DNA of 64,000 nucleotides from Sphingomonas sp. GC_Shp_5. Lineage in GTDB: Bacteria > Pseudomonadota > Alphaproteobacteria > Sphingomonadales > Sphingomonadaceae. Where the stretch lies: assembly GCF_026540855.1 (NCBI RefSeq), contig NZ_JALNUP010000006.1, forward strand, positions 113,183 through 177,182, read 5' to 3'. A model generated the notes under the pieces. It saw only the letters and a list, made by a program, of their open reading frames with translations, did not search any database and was not told the DNA's origin. A program made the translations under genes and the position numbers. Positions 1 to 8,574 of the stretch are shown here, one piece after another (position 1 is the stretch's first letter; the number at the start of each line of letters is the position of its first letter).

Positions 1-371
1 GTGTGGTGGTGACGATCGCCGCCGCCTTCGCGCCGGTCGGGCAGCTCGCCAATTACTCCAACTCGGGCACGCTGTTCGCCTTCGCGATGGTCTCGATCGC
101 GGTGCTGGTGCTGCGTCGCACCGATCCCAGCCGCAAACGCCCGTTCCGCACCCCCTTGGTGTGGGTCGTCGCGCCGGTGTCGGTGCTCGGCTGCCTCTAC
201 CTCTATGCGTCGCTGGACTGGGCCTCGATCCTGGTGCTGCCGATCTGGGGTGCGGTCGGCCTGCTGATCTACTTCGCCTACAGCCGCAGCCGCAGCCACG
301 TCGGCCGCGGCATCGTCGACGTGGTCGACGATCCGGCGATGCAGCCGGAGATCGCCAAGCCGCTGCACTAG
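1..371 (+). CDS. Amino-acid permease (APC family), C-terminal fragment
   Basis: The gene enters from the left edge, so its start is missing. The visible 122 residues contain hydrophobic segments at about residues 20-38, 52-69 and 73-92. The basic loop between the first two reads RRTDPSRKRPFRTP, which is typical of the loop before the last two helices of APC-superfamily amino-acid transporters of the YhdG/CAT type. A short hydrophilic tail follows the last helix. The protein should be an inner-membrane amino-acid importer or exchanger; its substrate cannot be told from this end. A strong hairpin follows the stop codon, so the transcript probably ends there. Confidence 0.75.
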   Translation, partial: VVVTIAAAFAPVGQLANYSNSGTLFAFAMVSIAVLVLRRTDPSRKRPFRTPLVWVVAPVSVLGCLYLYASLDWASILVLPIWGAVGLLIYFAYSRSRSHVGRGIVDVVDDPAMQPEIAKPLH

Positions 372-399
372 AGCGGCGCACCACCGACACGCAAAAAGG

Positions 400-430
400 G
401 CCGGGGGAGCGATCCCCCGGCGCTTCTTCT
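400..430. terminator. Hairpin terminator between convergent permease and adenosine kinase
   Basis: GCCGGGGG and CCCCCGGC form an 8-bp GC stem around a 6-base loop, followed by CTTCTTCT on the plus strand and preceded by an A-run (AAAAA). It lies between two convergent genes and could act in both directions. Confidence 0.7.
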
Positions 431-477
431 ATCGCACCGTCCCGGGCGCGGCCCGGGACAAGCATCGCCGCGGGCGC

Positions 478-1476
478 TCAGCCCAACTTGGCGGCGACCA
501 TTGCCTTGAGATCCACCGTTGGCCGCGCGCCGACATGGCTGATGATCTCCGCCGCGCAGATCGCGCCGAGCTTGAGCGACTCGGCAAGGCCCTTGCCCTG
601 CGCCTGGCCGTGGAGGAAGCCCGCCGCGAACAGGTCGCCGGCACCGGTGGTGTCCACCACCCGCGCGATCGGCTCCGCGGCCACTTCGGCGCGGCTCCCG
701 GCCTGCACCGCGATCGCGCCCTCGGCCCCGCGGGTGACGACCAGCGTCGGCACCTGCGCGGCGAGCTTGGCCACCGCCGCGTCGAACTCGTCCACTTCGG
801 CGAGCGCGACCAGTTCGCCCTCGTTGGCGAACAGGATGTCGATCATCCCGTCGGCGATCAGCGCGCGGAAGTCGCCGCCATGGCGACCGATGCAGAACAC
901 GTCGGACAGGGTGAAGGCGACCTTGCGGCCGGCCTTGCGCGCGGTCTCGATCGCCGCCCGCATCGCCGCGCGCGGCTCCTCGGGATCCCACAGATAGCCC
1001 TCGAGATAGAGGATCGCCGCATCGGCGATCAGCGACAGGTCGAGCGCGCGCTCGGGCAGGAACTGCGAGGCGCCGAGGAAGGTGTTCATCGTCCGCTGGC
1101 CGTCGGGGGTGACGAAGATCAGGCAGCGCGCGGTGGTGGGATCGCCGGCGCGCACCGCGGTGTCGAAATGGACGCCCGCGGCGCGGATGTCGTGGCCGAA
1201 CACCTGGCCGAGCTGGTCGTCGGCCACCTGGCCGATGAAGCCGCACTTGCCGCCGAGCGCGGCGATGCCGGCAACGGTGTTCGCCGCCGATCCGCCCGAC
1301 ACCTCATGCCCCGGGCCCATCTTGGCATAAAGCGCATCGGCGTCTTCCGCCGAGAACATCAGCTGCATCGACCCCTTGGCGACGCCGATCTCGGCGATGA
1401 ACGCGTCATCGGCCTCGGCGAGGATGTCGACGATCGCATTGCCGATGGCGACGACGTCATAGGTAGGCTGGGACAA
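478..1476 (-). CDS. Adenosine kinase, PfkB family
   Basis: A 332-residue PfkB-family sugar/nucleoside kinase, predicted to phosphorylate adenosine to AMP in the cytoplasm (purine salvage). The N-terminal glycine motif (GGSAANTVAGIAALGG, about residues 58-73) and the C-terminal PfkB signature DTTGAGDLFAAGF (from about residue 275, with the GAGD catalytic Asp) are both intact. No ATG lies near the homologous start. A TTG at 1476 gives SQPTYDVVAIGNAIVD and has GGAG about 8 bases upstream, so it is taken as the start. The open frame runs further upstream but that part looks non-coding. Homologues in Sphingomonadales are annotated as adenosine kinase; ribokinase-like specificity cannot be excluded. 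Confidence 0.88.
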   Translation of the reverse strand: MSQPTYDVVAIGNAIVDILAEADDAFIAEIGVAKGSMQLMFSAEDADALYAKMGPGHEVSGGSAANTVAGIAALGGKCGFIGQVADDQLGQVFGHDIRAAGVHFDTAVRAGDPTTARCLIFVTPDGQRTMNTFLGASQFLPERALDLSLIADAAILYLEGYLWDPEEPRAAMRAAIETARKAGRKVAFTLSDVFCIGRHGGDFRALIADGMIDILFANEGELVALAEVDEFDAAVAKLAAQVPTLVVTRGAEGAIAVQAGSRAEVAAEPIARVVDTTGAGDLFAAGFLHGQAQGKGLAESLKLGAICAAEIISHVGARPTVDLKAMVAAKLG

Positions 1477-1594
1477 GGGGCAACTCCGCAAGACAAAGGA
1501 CCCGCGCCCCCTATCGCGGAACGCGCGCGCACGCGAGCCCTGCGGTCGCGCGCCGTCATTGACCCCGCCCCCGCGCCGCGCCACCCCTGGCGCC

Positions 1595-2272
1595 ATGCTT
1601 CGCGCCCTCATTCTCTCGCTCCGCCAGCTCGGCGACCCGGCCATCGTGCGGCTGCTGGCCAAATCCCTGCTTCTCACCGCCGCGGTGTTCGCCGCGCTCG
1701 GCGTCGGCCTCTATTATGCGCTGTCCGCCTCCATCCCCGCGCTCACCGGCTGGCAGGACGACGGCGTCACCGCCGCGGTCGCCACGGTGGTGATCGCGGT
1801 GCTCGCCGCCTGGCTGCTGTTCCGGGTCGTCGCCATCGCGGTGCTCGGCCTGTTCGGCGACGACATCGTCCACGCGGTCGAGGCGCGGCATTACCCGGTC
1901 GCGCTCGCCAGCGCCCGCCCCGCCGGCATGCTGCGCGCGGCACGCCTGGGCCTCGGTTCGGCGGCGCGTGCGATCGCGCTCAACCTGCTGATGGTGCCGG
2001 TCTACATCGCGCTGCTGTTCACCGCGATCGGGCCGGCGGTCGCCTTCTTCGCGGTCAACGCCTGGCTGCTCGGGCGCGACCTCGGCGACATGGTCGCGAG
2101 CCGCCATCTCGACGATGCGGCGATGCGGGGCTGGCGCAAGGCCACCGCCGGGCGGCGCTGGCTGCTGGGCCTTGCCGTCACCGGGCTGTTCGTGGTTCCG
2201 CTGCTCAACATCCTCGCGCCGATCCTCGGCGCGGCGATGGCGACGCATCTATTCCATGGGGACCAGGCGTGA
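1595..2272 (+). CDS. EI24 domain (CysZ-like) inner-membrane protein
   Basis: A 225-residue polytopic membrane protein with about four to five hydrophobic helices (near residues 23-45, 57-84, 125-160 and 195-218). Arrangement and length fit the EI24/CysZ family, some members of which are sulfate-permease-like; the substrate here is unknown. The ATG at 1595 (MLRALILSLRQL) is preferred over an upstream in-frame ATG at 1559 because the extra 12 residues are a Pro/Arg-rich stretch unlike a real N-terminus. Its stop overlaps the GTG of the lipoprotein gene that follows, so the two are probably translationally coupled. Confidence 0.78.
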   Translation: MLRALILSLRQLGDPAIVRLLAKSLLLTAAVFAALGVGLYYALSASIPALTGWQDDGVTAAVATVVIAVLAAWLLFRVVAIAVLGLFGDDIVHAVEARHYPVALASARPAGMLRAARLGLGSAARAIALNLLMVPVYIALLFTAIGPAVAFFAVNAWLLGRDLGDMVASRHLDDAAMRGWRKATAGRRWLLGLAVTGLFVVPLLNILAPILGAAMATHLFHGDQA

Positions 2273-2676
2273 CACGGCGGATCATCACCAGGCAGGCCAA
2301 CAACCAGGGAGCTCTCACCCGGGCGGCCGTCATCGGCCTCGCCACCACGCTCGCCGCCTGCGCCGTGCCCGCGCCCCAGCCCGCCGCACCCGCGCCGGTC
2401 GCCATCCCCTATACCAGCGCCGGGCTCGAGCGCGTGCTCGGCCAGAATGCCGGCGCGCTCACCCGGCTGTTCGGCCAGCCCGATGCCGACGTGCGCGAGG
2501 GGCCGGCCCGCAAGCTCCAGTTCGTCGGCCCGATCTGCGTGCTCGATGCCTATCTCTATCCCAAGGGGTCGGACGAGCCGCGCGTCACCTATCTCGACGC
2601 GCGCGAGCCGGACGGCAGCACCATCGATCGCGCGAGCTGCGTCGCCGCGCTGATCCGCCGCGACGGCGGCAAATAA
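2269..2676 (+). CDS. Small putative lipoprotein
   Basis: A 135-residue protein starting at a GTG that overlaps the stop of the EI24 gene (GTGA). The N-terminus is basic, then hydrophobic, and ends in a lipobox-like LAAC followed by a Pro/Ala-rich linker, so it is probably a lipoprotein. The mature part contains a RLFGQPDADVREGPARKLQF stretch resembling small SmpA/BamE-type proteins, two later Cys (in ICVLDAYLY and RASCVA), and no catalytic motif. Function is unknown; an envelope role linked to the preceding membrane protein is inferred only from coupling. Confidence 0.7.
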   Translation: MTRRIITRQANNQGALTRAAVIGLATTLAACAVPAPQPAAPAPVAIPYTSAGLERVLGQNAGALTRLFGQPDADVREGPARKLQFVGPICVLDAYLYPKGSDEPRVTYLDAREPDGSTIDRASCVAALIRRDGGK

Positions 2677-2725
2677 CCCGGGGGCGCCGGTTGCCGCTGG
2701 CGCCACAGCGGCATAAGCTGCCGCG

Positions 2726-3835
2726 ATGCGTCACCTGCCTCTCGCCGCCGCGCTGCTCGCGCCCATGCTCCTCGCCGGCCACCCGGCAGCGGCGCAGATC
2801 CGCGAGGATGCGCCCGGGCTCCACGAATACAGCCTGCACAATGCGCATGGCCTCACCGTGCGCTTCCTCAATTTGGGCGGCATCATCACCGCGATCGAGA
2901 CACCCGATCGCGCCGGCCACCGCGCCAACATCGTCTTGGGCTATGGCTCGACCGCCGATTATCGCGACAAGATCACCAAGAACGGCTTTGGCGCGCTGAT
3001 CGGTCGCTATGCCGGCCGCATCGCCGGCGCGCGCTTCACGCTCGGCGGCAAGGACTATCGCCTCAACGCCAATGACGGTGCCAACGCGCTCCACGGCGGC
3101 GGCAACGGCTTCGACGTCCAGCGCTGGCAGGTCGCCCCCTTCCACGCCGCCGGGGTCGACGGCGCCCGGCTGACGCTGGTCAGCCCCGATGGCGCGCAGG
3201 GCTTCCCCGGCCAGCTGACGGTCACCGTCACCTATCGGCTGCTCGCCGACGACAGCTTCCACATCGACTATGCGGTGCGCACCACCCGCCCGACCTTTTT
3301 CAACATCACCAACCACAGCTATTTCAATCTCGCCGGCGGCGGCAGCGTGGCCGATCAGCGCCTGCGCATCGCCGCCAGCCGCTGGATCGATTCGGACGCG
3401 GTCGGCATCCCCACCGGCGCCCTCGCGCCGGTCGCCGGCACCCCGCTCGATTTCACCGCCGAGCATGCGATCGGCGAGCGCTGGGACGTCAAGGCACCGA
3501 TGATGGCCGCACATGGCGGCTACAACCACGGCTGGGCGTTCGACGGCGGCGTCACCCGCACAGCCCGTCCGGCGGTGTGGCTGCGCGACCCCGCGTCCGG
3601 CCGAACGCTCCGGGTCGAAACCACCGAGCCGTCGGTCCAGGCCTATACCGGTGACTATATCGACGGAAAGGACGTCGATGCGCAGGGTCGCCCGATCCAC
3701 CCGCGCGACGGCATCGCGCTCGAGACCCAGCATTTCGCCGACGCCCCACACCAGCCGTCCTTCCCCTCGACGCTGGTGACCCCGGCCAAGCCGTATCGCT
3801 CGACCACGGTGTGGCGCTTCGGGGTGGCACGCTAA
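2726..3835 (+). CDS. galM: Aldose 1-epimerase (galactose mutarotase), exported
   Basis: A 369-residue GalM-family beta-sandwich enzyme interconverting alpha and beta anomers of hexoses. Family hallmarks are visible: an NFG-like segment near the N-terminus (KNGFGALIGRYAGRI), NANDGANALHGG with the substrate-binding His, NITNHSYFNLAG (catalytic His), a Glu-rich C-terminal catalytic segment (ALETQHFADAPHQ), and a PxKPYRSTTVWRF end. The N-terminus (MRHLPLAAALLAPMLLAGHPAAAQ) is a clear signal peptide, placing this enzyme in the periplasm, as is common in carbohydrate-scavenging Sphingomonas. A REP-type palindrome follows the stop. Confidence 0.9.
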   Translation: MRHLPLAAALLAPMLLAGHPAAAQIREDAPGLHEYSLHNAHGLTVRFLNLGGIITAIETPDRAGHRANIVLGYGSTADYRDKITKNGFGALIGRYAGRIAGARFTLGGKDYRLNANDGANALHGGGNGFDVQRWQVAPFHAAGVDGARLTLVSPDGAQGFPGQLTVTVTYRLLADDSFHIDYAVRTTRPTFFNITNHSYFNLAGGGSVADQRLRIAASRWIDSDAVGIPTGALAPVAGTPLDFTAEHAIGERWDVKAPMMAAHGGYNHGWAFDGGVTRTARPAVWLRDPASGRTLRVETTEPSVQAYTGDYIDGKDVDAQGRPIHPRDGIALETQHFADAPHQPSFPSTLVTPAKPYRSTTVWRFGVAR

Positions 3836-3875
3836 GCGCCAAGCTTGTCGGGGAAAGGAGCTGGTCGCCTCGTCA

Positions 3876-3903
3876 CCGTCATCCCAGCGGACGCTGGGAT
3901 CTC
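3876..3903. repeat. REP-like palindrome
   Basis: CCGTCATCCCAGCG/GA/CGCTGGGAT inverted repeat between the convergent galM and queG genes. It is one member of the dispersed family listed elsewhere in this window. Confidence 0.75.
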
Positions 3904-3931
3904 CAGAAACGGCGCGACTCCCGCGCCCGCC

Positions 3932-4996
3932 TCACCCCACCGCCACCGCCAGCCGCCCGAGCGCCCAGCCCGCGGCATCGCGCACCACCTCCGACGGATC
4001 GCCGAGCAATCCCTGCAGCACCCCGGCGAGCGCCGGATCGCCGCTGTTCCCTGCCGCATAGGCCGCATTGCGCACCATCCGGTCGCGCCCGATCCGCTTG
4101 ATCGGTGAGCCCGCGAACACCTGGCGGAAGCCCGCATCGTCGAGCGCCAGCAGGTCGGCGAGCGCCGGCGCGGTCAGCTCCGCGCGCGGCTGGAACGCCA
4201 GATTCGCGTGCGCCGCGGCGGCGAACTTGTTCCACGGGCACACCGCCAGGCAGTCGTCGCAGCCGTAGATCCGGTTGCCCATCGCGGCGCGCAGCGTCTC
4301 GGGCACCGGCCCGGCATGCTCGATCGTCAGATAGGAGATGCAGCGCCGCGCATCGAGCTGGTATGGCGCCGGAAACGCGTCGGTCGGGCAGGCGCGCTGG
4401 CACGCGTCGCATGACCCGCAAGTGTCACGGCCGCCGCGATCGGGCGCGAGGTCCAGCGTCGTGTAGATCGCGCCGAGGAACAGCCAGCTGCCATGGTCGC
4501 GGTTGACGAGATTGGTGTGCTTGCCCTGCCAGCCGAGCCCGGCGGCCTCGGCGAGCGGCTTTTCCATCACCGGCGCGGTATCGACGAACACCTTGAGGTC
4601 GCAGCCCGCGGTCTGCGCCAGCCAGCGCCCCAGCGCTTTCAGCTGCTTCTTGATCACGTCGTGATAGTCGCCGCCCTGCGCATAGACCGAGATCCGCCCG
4701 ATCCCGCCTTCGTCGGCGAGCCGCAGCGGATCCGCGGCCGGGGCATAGCTCACGCCCAGCGCGATGACGCTGCGCACCGCGGGCCACAGCCCTGCCGGAC
4801 TGCCGCGATGGTGCGCACGCTCCTCCATCCAGATCATGCCGCCGTGCCGGCCTTCGTCGAGCCATTCGCGCAGCCGCGCGGCGGTGAGCGGCGCGGCATC
4901 GGCACGCGCGATGCCACAGGCGGCAAAGCCGAGCTCGGCCGCCTTCGCCTTGATCGCCCGTTCGAGTTCGGGCTGTTCCAGCTTGTCTTCCGCCAC
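3932..4996 (-). CDS. queG: Epoxyqueuosine reductase
   Basis: A 354-residue iron-sulfur, cobalamin-dependent enzyme catalysing the last step of queuosine synthesis in tRNA (epoxyqueuosine to queuosine). The DUF1730 half contains [11 protein letters not shown] and [18 protein letters not shown], typical of QueG. Two [4Fe-4S] clusters are supported by [16 protein letters not shown] and [13 protein letters not shown]. The C-terminus carries a HEAT-like repeat ([17 protein letters not shown]). The start is a GTG at 4996 ([12 protein letters not shown]) preceded by a GGGGCGG stretch. It is divergent from the ABC transporter operon. Confidence 0.95.
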   Translation of the reverse strand: MAEDKLEQPELERAIKAKAAELGFAACGIARADAAPLTAARLREWLDEGRHGGMIWMEERAHHRGSPAGLWPAVRSVIALGVSYAPAADPLRLADEGGIGRISVYAQGGDYHDVIKKQLKALGRWLAQTAGCDLKVFVDTAPVMEKPLAEAAGLGWQGKHTNLVNRDHGSWLFLGAIYTTLDLAPDRGGRDTCGSCDACQRACPTDAFPAPYQLDARRCISYLTIEHAGPVPETLRAAMGNRIYGCDDCLAVCPWNKFAAAAHANLAFQPRAELTAPALADLLALDDAGFRQVFAGSPIKRIGRDRMVRNAAYAAGNSGDPALAGVLQGLLGDPSEVVRDAAGWALGRLAVAVG

Positions 4997-5061
4997 GCCG
5001 CCCCGCTACCACATCTCCATGGCGGCCGACACGCCCCACCACGGCCGAACGGGACAAGCAT

Positions 5062-6006
5062 TTGGATAGACGGGTGTCGTTCGACGGGGAGGTTGCGATC
5101 AGCGCCACCGGCATGGTCAAGCTGTTCGGCGAGCGCCGCGTCGTCGACGGGGTCGATCTGTCGGTGCCGCGCGGCGCGATCTACGGCGTGCTCGGCCCCA
5201 ATGGCGCCGGCAAGACCACCACCTTGCGGATGCTGCTCGGCATCATCGAACCCGATGGCGGCAGCCGCACGCTGCTCGGCCACAGCGCCCCGCGCGACGC
5301 CAGCGACCAGGTCGGCTACCTGCCCGAAGAGCGCGGCCTCTACCCGGCGATGAAGGCGCGCGAGGCGATCGCCTTCATGGGCGCGCTGCGCGGGCTCGAC
5401 TGGAAGACCGGCCGTGCCCGTGCGGTCGAGCTGATGGAGGCCGCCGGGCTCGGCCACGCCGTCGACGAGAAGATCCGCAAATTGTCCAAGGGCATGGCCC
5501 AGCTCGTCCAGTTGCTCGGCGCCGTCGTACACCGCCCCGATCTGCTGGTGCTCGACGAACCCTTTTCCGGTCTCGATCCGGTCAACCAGGAGCGGCTCGA
5601 GGCGCTGATCAACGCCGAGCGCGACCGCGGCGCGACCGTGCTCTTCTCCACCCACATCATGGCCCATGCCGAGCGGGTGTGCGACCGGCTGGCGATCATC
5701 GCCGGCGGCAAGCGCCGGTTCGAGGGCACGGTGGACGACGCCCGCGCCACCCTGCCGCAGCGCGTCCGCTACCGGCCGAGCAGCCCGCGCCCCGGCATCG
5801 CCGACGTGCTCCCCGCCGATGCGGTGGCCGACGGCGACGAATGGCGGTTCGCGATGCCGCCGCAGGGCATCGAGCGCCTGCTGGTGACGCTGATCGATCG
5901 CGGCGACGGCATCGCCGGCCTGTCGATCGAGCGCCCCAGCCTCCATGACGCCTTCGTCCGCATCGTCGGCGGCAATGGCGATGCCCTTCCGGAGCCCCAG
6001 GCATGA
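5062..6006 (+). CDS. ABC transporter ATP-binding protein (NatA-like)
   Basis: A 314-residue ABC ATPase. Walker A (GPNGAGKTTT), Q-loop region (VGYLPEERGLYP), signature (LSKGMAQLVQ) and Walker B (LLVLDEPFSGLDP) are intact, followed by the H-loop (FSTHIM). The YLPEERGLY motif and the roughly 80-residue C-terminal extension resemble NatA/YhaQ-type exporters. The start is uncertain: TTG at 5062 gives MDRRVSF, and GTG at 5074 is an alternative. The stop overlaps the ATG of the permease (ATGA), so the two form an operon. It should power export by the partner permease; the substrate is unknown (Na+, drugs or peptides in relatives). Confidence 0.9.
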   Translation: MDRRVSFDGEVAISATGMVKLFGERRVVDGVDLSVPRGAIYGVLGPNGAGKTTTLRMLLGIIEPDGGSRTLLGHSAPRDASDQVGYLPEERGLYPAMKAREAIAFMGALRGLDWKTGRARAVELMEAAGLGHAVDEKIRKLSKGMAQLVQLLGAVVHRPDLLVLDEPFSGLDPVNQERLEALINAERDRGATVLFSTHIMAHAERVCDRLAIIAGGKRRFEGTVDDARATLPQRVRYRPSSPRPGIADVLPADAVADGDEWRFAMPPQGIERLLVTLIDRGDGIAGLSIERPSLHDAFVRIVGGNGDALPEPQA

Positions 6007-7232
6007 CCGCCAATCTGCGCCGCAGCATTCGCCAGACGCTGACCATCGCCCGCCGTGATTTCAAGGCGACGGTGTTCACGCCGATCTTCCTGCTGTTCCT
6101 GTTCGCGCCGGTGATCATGGGCTCGTTCGGCGCGATCGGCGGGATGGGCGCCGCCAGCGTCTCCGAAGGCTCGGCCGACAAGACCCGCGTCGTCGTCATC
6201 CTGCCGCGTGCCCACGCGCGCACCATCGCCGAGGCCGACACCCGCCTGCGCGCCGCGTTCCGCGACAGCGAGGCACCGCCGCCGCTTACCACGCTGGCGC
6301 CGGACGCCGATCCGGCCGCCCAGGCGCGCACTGCCTTCGCCGCCAAGGATTACGACGCCGCCGCGGTGCTCTACGGCCCGCTCGAGCGTCCGCAGATCCT
6401 CTATGGCGCCCGCGGCAGCCGCGCCGCCGACTATCTCGCGCTGCTCGCCGGCGAGACGCTCGCCGCGCAGCAGCTCGGCGCAGCGCTGCCGAAGGTGGTG
6501 CCGACCAAGACCGCGATCGCCCGCCAGGGCGCGACCGCGAGCGGCCAGCACCAGTCGGCGTTCTTCGCGGTGTTCGGCATCTTCTTCCTCACCCTGTTCC
6601 TGTCCGGCCAGGTGGTCGGCACCATGGCCGAGGAGCGCAACAACAAGGTGATCGAGGTGCTCGCCGCCGCGGTGCCGCTCGAAAGCGTGTTCCTCGGCAA
6701 GCTGCTCGGCATGTTCGGCGTCGCGGTGCTGTTCGTCGGTTTCTGGGGCACGGTGGTAAGCCAGATCGGCGCGGTGCTGCCGCCCGCCGCCGCCTCGGCC
6801 TTTGCCGAGATCTCGCCCGCGGTCGGCACCCCCACCTTCGCCCTGCTGTTCGCGGCCTATTTCACCATGGCCTATCTGCTGCTCGGCTCGGTGTTCCTCT
6901 CGGTCGGCGCGCAGGCATCGACGATGCGCGAGATCCAGATGCTGTCCTTGCCGATCACGGTGATCCAGGTCGCGATGTTCGCGCTGTCGTCGGCCGCCGC
7001 CGCGCATCCCGGCACCGCGCTTGCCACCTTCGCCGAGGTGTTCCCCTTGTCCTCGCCGTTCGCGATGGCCGGTCACGCCGCCAACAGCCCCGAGCTGTGG
7101 CCGCACCTCGCCGCGCTCGCCTGGCAGCTGCTGTGGGTGACGATCTTCATCGCCACCGGCGCCCGCCTGTTCCGGCGCGGCGTGCTCCAGTCGGGCAGCG
7201 CCAAGCCGTTCTGGCGCCGCGCCAGGGGGTAA
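6003..7232 (+). CDS. ABC-2 type transporter permease (NatB-like)
   Basis: A 409-residue permease partner of the preceding ATPase, with a 4-base start/stop overlap. It has one N-terminal helix (about residues 24-45), a long extracytoplasmic domain (about 46-185) and five to six C-terminal helices. The segment FGIFFLTLFLSGQVVGTMAEERNNKVIEVLAAAVP is the typical ABC-2 family coupling region, in particular EERNNKVIEVL. A NatB/YhaP-like exporter is the best description. An imperfect 139-base palindromic element begins immediately after its stop. Confidence 0.88.
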   Translation: MTANLRRSIRQTLTIARRDFKATVFTPIFLLFLFAPVIMGSFGAIGGMGAASVSEGSADKTRVVVILPRAHARTIAEADTRLRAAFRDSEAPPPLTTLAPDADPAAQARTAFAAKDYDAAAVLYGPLERPQILYGARGSRAADYLALLAGETLAAQQLGAALPKVVPTKTAIARQGATASGQHQSAFFAVFGIFFLTLFLSGQVVGTMAEERNNKVIEVLAAAVPLESVFLGKLLGMFGVAVLFVGFWGTVVSQIGAVLPPAAASAFAEISPAVGTPTFALLFAAYFTMAYLLLGSVFLSVGAQASTMREIQMLSLPITVIQVAMFALSSAAAAHPGTALATFAEVFPLSSPFAMAGHAANSPELWPHLAALAWQLLWVTIFIATGARLFRRGVLQSGSAKPFWRRARG

Positions 7233-7371
7233 CCGTCATCCCAGCGAAAGAGCGACCGGTCGGATCGTTCCCCGAACGATCCTTGAGCATCCGGGGGATG
7301 CTCAACCGATCGCTGATCTCGTGCCACGCGGGAATCCCTCAGAAAGATCCCAGCTTCCGCTGGGATGACGG
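7233..7371. repeat. 139-bp REPIN/MITE-like element with cloverleaf core
   Basis: Outer arms are CCGTCATCCCAGCGAAAG (7233-7250) and CTTCCGCTGGGATGACGG (7354-7371), complementary at 17 of 18 positions. Inside, AGCGACCGG (7251-7259) pairs with CCGATCGCT (7306-7314) with one mismatch and encloses two adjacent perfect hairpins: GGATCGTTC/GAACGATCC (7262-7282) and TTGAGCATCC/GGATGCTCAA (7283-7305). The right REP half also forms its own hairpin (7346-7371). No coding sequence is evident inside. Confidence 0.75.
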
Positions 7372-7418
7372 ATGATGGGCATCTGGATGCCCCCCGTCCC
7401 GCCTCCTATATCCTCCTG

Positions 7419-7913
7419 ATGGATCACGCCCCCACCCGCCGCTCGTTGCTCTCGCTCGCCGCCACCGGCATCGCCGGCGCCGCCTTGTGGGGCTGCCGCA
7501 GCGCTCCCGCCGCCGCGGCCGATCATTATCCCGTGCAGATGACCGACGCCGCCTGGCGCGCGAAGCTCGGCGACCAGGCCTGGGCGGTGCTCCGCCACGA
7601 GAGCACCGAGCGGCCCTATTCGAGCCCGCTCAACAACGAGCATCGCGCCGGCATCTTCACCTGCAAGGGCTGCGGGCAGCCGGCCTATTCGTCCAAGACC
7701 AAGTTCGAGAGCGGCACCGGCTGGCCGAGCTTCTGGGCACCGCTCGCCAATGCGGTGGAGACCAAGACCGACCGCTCGATGTTCGAGGAACGCGTCGAGG
7801 TTCATTGCGCGCGCTGCGGCGGTCATCTCGGCCATGTGTTCGACGATGGGCCCAAGCCGACCGGCAAGCGCTATTGCATGAACGGCGTCGCGATGACCTT
7901 CAAACCGGCCTGA
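7419..7913 (+). CDS. msrB: Peptide-methionine (R)-S-oxide reductase with Tat signal
   Basis: A 164-residue MsrB that reduces methionine-R-sulfoxide in proteins. Zinc-binding CKGCG and CARCGGHLGHVF motifs, the GTGWPSFW substrate-binding segment and the catalytic Cys in RYCMNG are all present. The ATG at 7419 gives an N-terminus TRRSLLSLAATGIAGAALW, a twin-arginine-type signal, so the enzyme is probably exported folded to the periplasm. The frame is open further upstream (ATG 7365), but that would add a stretch overlapping the REP element and displace the Tat motif. A textbook terminator follows. Confidence 0.93.
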   Translation: MDHAPTRRSLLSLAATGIAGAALWGCRSAPAAAADHYPVQMTDAAWRAKLGDQAWAVLRHESTERPYSSPLNNEHRAGIFTCKGCGQPAYSSKTKFESGTGWPSFWAPLANAVETKTDRSMFEERVEVHCARCGGHLGHVFDDGPKPTGKRYCMNGVAMTFKPA

Positions 7914-7928
7914 CGCGGCCGCGAACGC

Positions 7929-7959
7929 AAAAAAGGCCCCGGGTTGCCGGGGCCTTTTT
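7929..7959. terminator. Rho-independent terminator after msrB
   Basis: A-run, GGCCCCGG stem, GTTG loop, CCGGGGCC and a T-run. It is symmetrical (A-run on one side, T-run on the other), so it could serve both msrB and the convergent CHAP gene. Confidence 0.92.
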
Positions 7960-7995
7960 GTTCGTCTCCCCGGGGCAAGCCCCCGGATCAGCCGT

Positions 7996-8574
7996 TCAGC
8001 GTGCCGCGATCGGCACCACCGGCACCGCCGCCGAGGTCGCGATGATCGCGGTGTTGGCGCGTGCCACGGCATCGGCGTCATCGTTGTTCGCCGCATCGTC
8101 ACCGGCCTCGCCCAGCGGCGCATGACCCGAATAGATGAAGCCGTTGGTCGGATAGGCCGAGGTGCCGAGCCCGCCGGTCGGCGCATACCAGACCTTGACC
8201 TCGCTCCAGTCGCCCGCCGCCGACACGTCGATCGCGCGGACGTTGCGCTCAATCGCGCCGGGGCGGGACCAATTGGCGTGGGTCAGCAGCACTTCGCGGT
8301 CGCTCACCACCTGCGACACCATCGCGACATGGCCGACGCGCATGCGGCCGGTCGACTGGAAGGAGAGCACCGCGCCGACCTTGGGCGAATGACCGCGATC
8401 ATAGTGACCGGCGGCCTGGCTCCACCAGGTGTTGGCATTGCCATGGATGTCGATGCCCGAAATCTCGCGGGCATAAGGGGCGCACTGCCAGAACTGGGCA
8501 GCAGCCGGGGTGGCCATCATCAGGCCGCACGAAACCACCAGCGCGAAACGCGCTGCCAACGCCTTGAAGTTCAT
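7996..8574 (-). CDS. Secreted CHAP-domain amidase/peptidase
   Basis: A 192-residue protein with a signal peptide (MNFKALAARFALVVSCGLMMATPAAA) and a CHAP (NlpC/P60-like) domain. The likely catalytic residues are Cys31 (QCAPYARE), His82 (VGHVAMV) and Asn101 (HANW). CHAP enzymes cleave cell-wall peptides or the muramyl-alanine bond. The C-terminal about 50 residues are Ala/Asp-rich and not recognisable. ATG 8574 is chosen because the signal peptide begins there and a GGGG stretch lies upstream; the longer open frame adds a charged leader. Likely a cell-wall hydrolase acting in the periplasm. Confidence 0.85.
   Translation of the reverse strand: MNFKALAARFALVVSCGLMMATPAAAQFWQCAPYAREISGIDIHGNANTWWSQAAGHYDRGHSPKVGAVLSFQSTGRMRVGHVAMVSQVVSDREVLLTHANWSRPGAIERNVRAIDVSAAGDWSEVKVWYAPTGGLGTSAYPTNGFIYSGHAPLGEAGDDAANNDDADAVARANTAIIATSAAVPVVPIAAR

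Noticed and set aside
535..2676. A 713-residue open frame covering the adenosine kinase region on the opposite strand
   Set aside because: It is rich in Arg/Ala/Gly/His and antisense to a well-supported kinase; only its last part (from GTG 2269) is real, as a separate lipoprotein gene.
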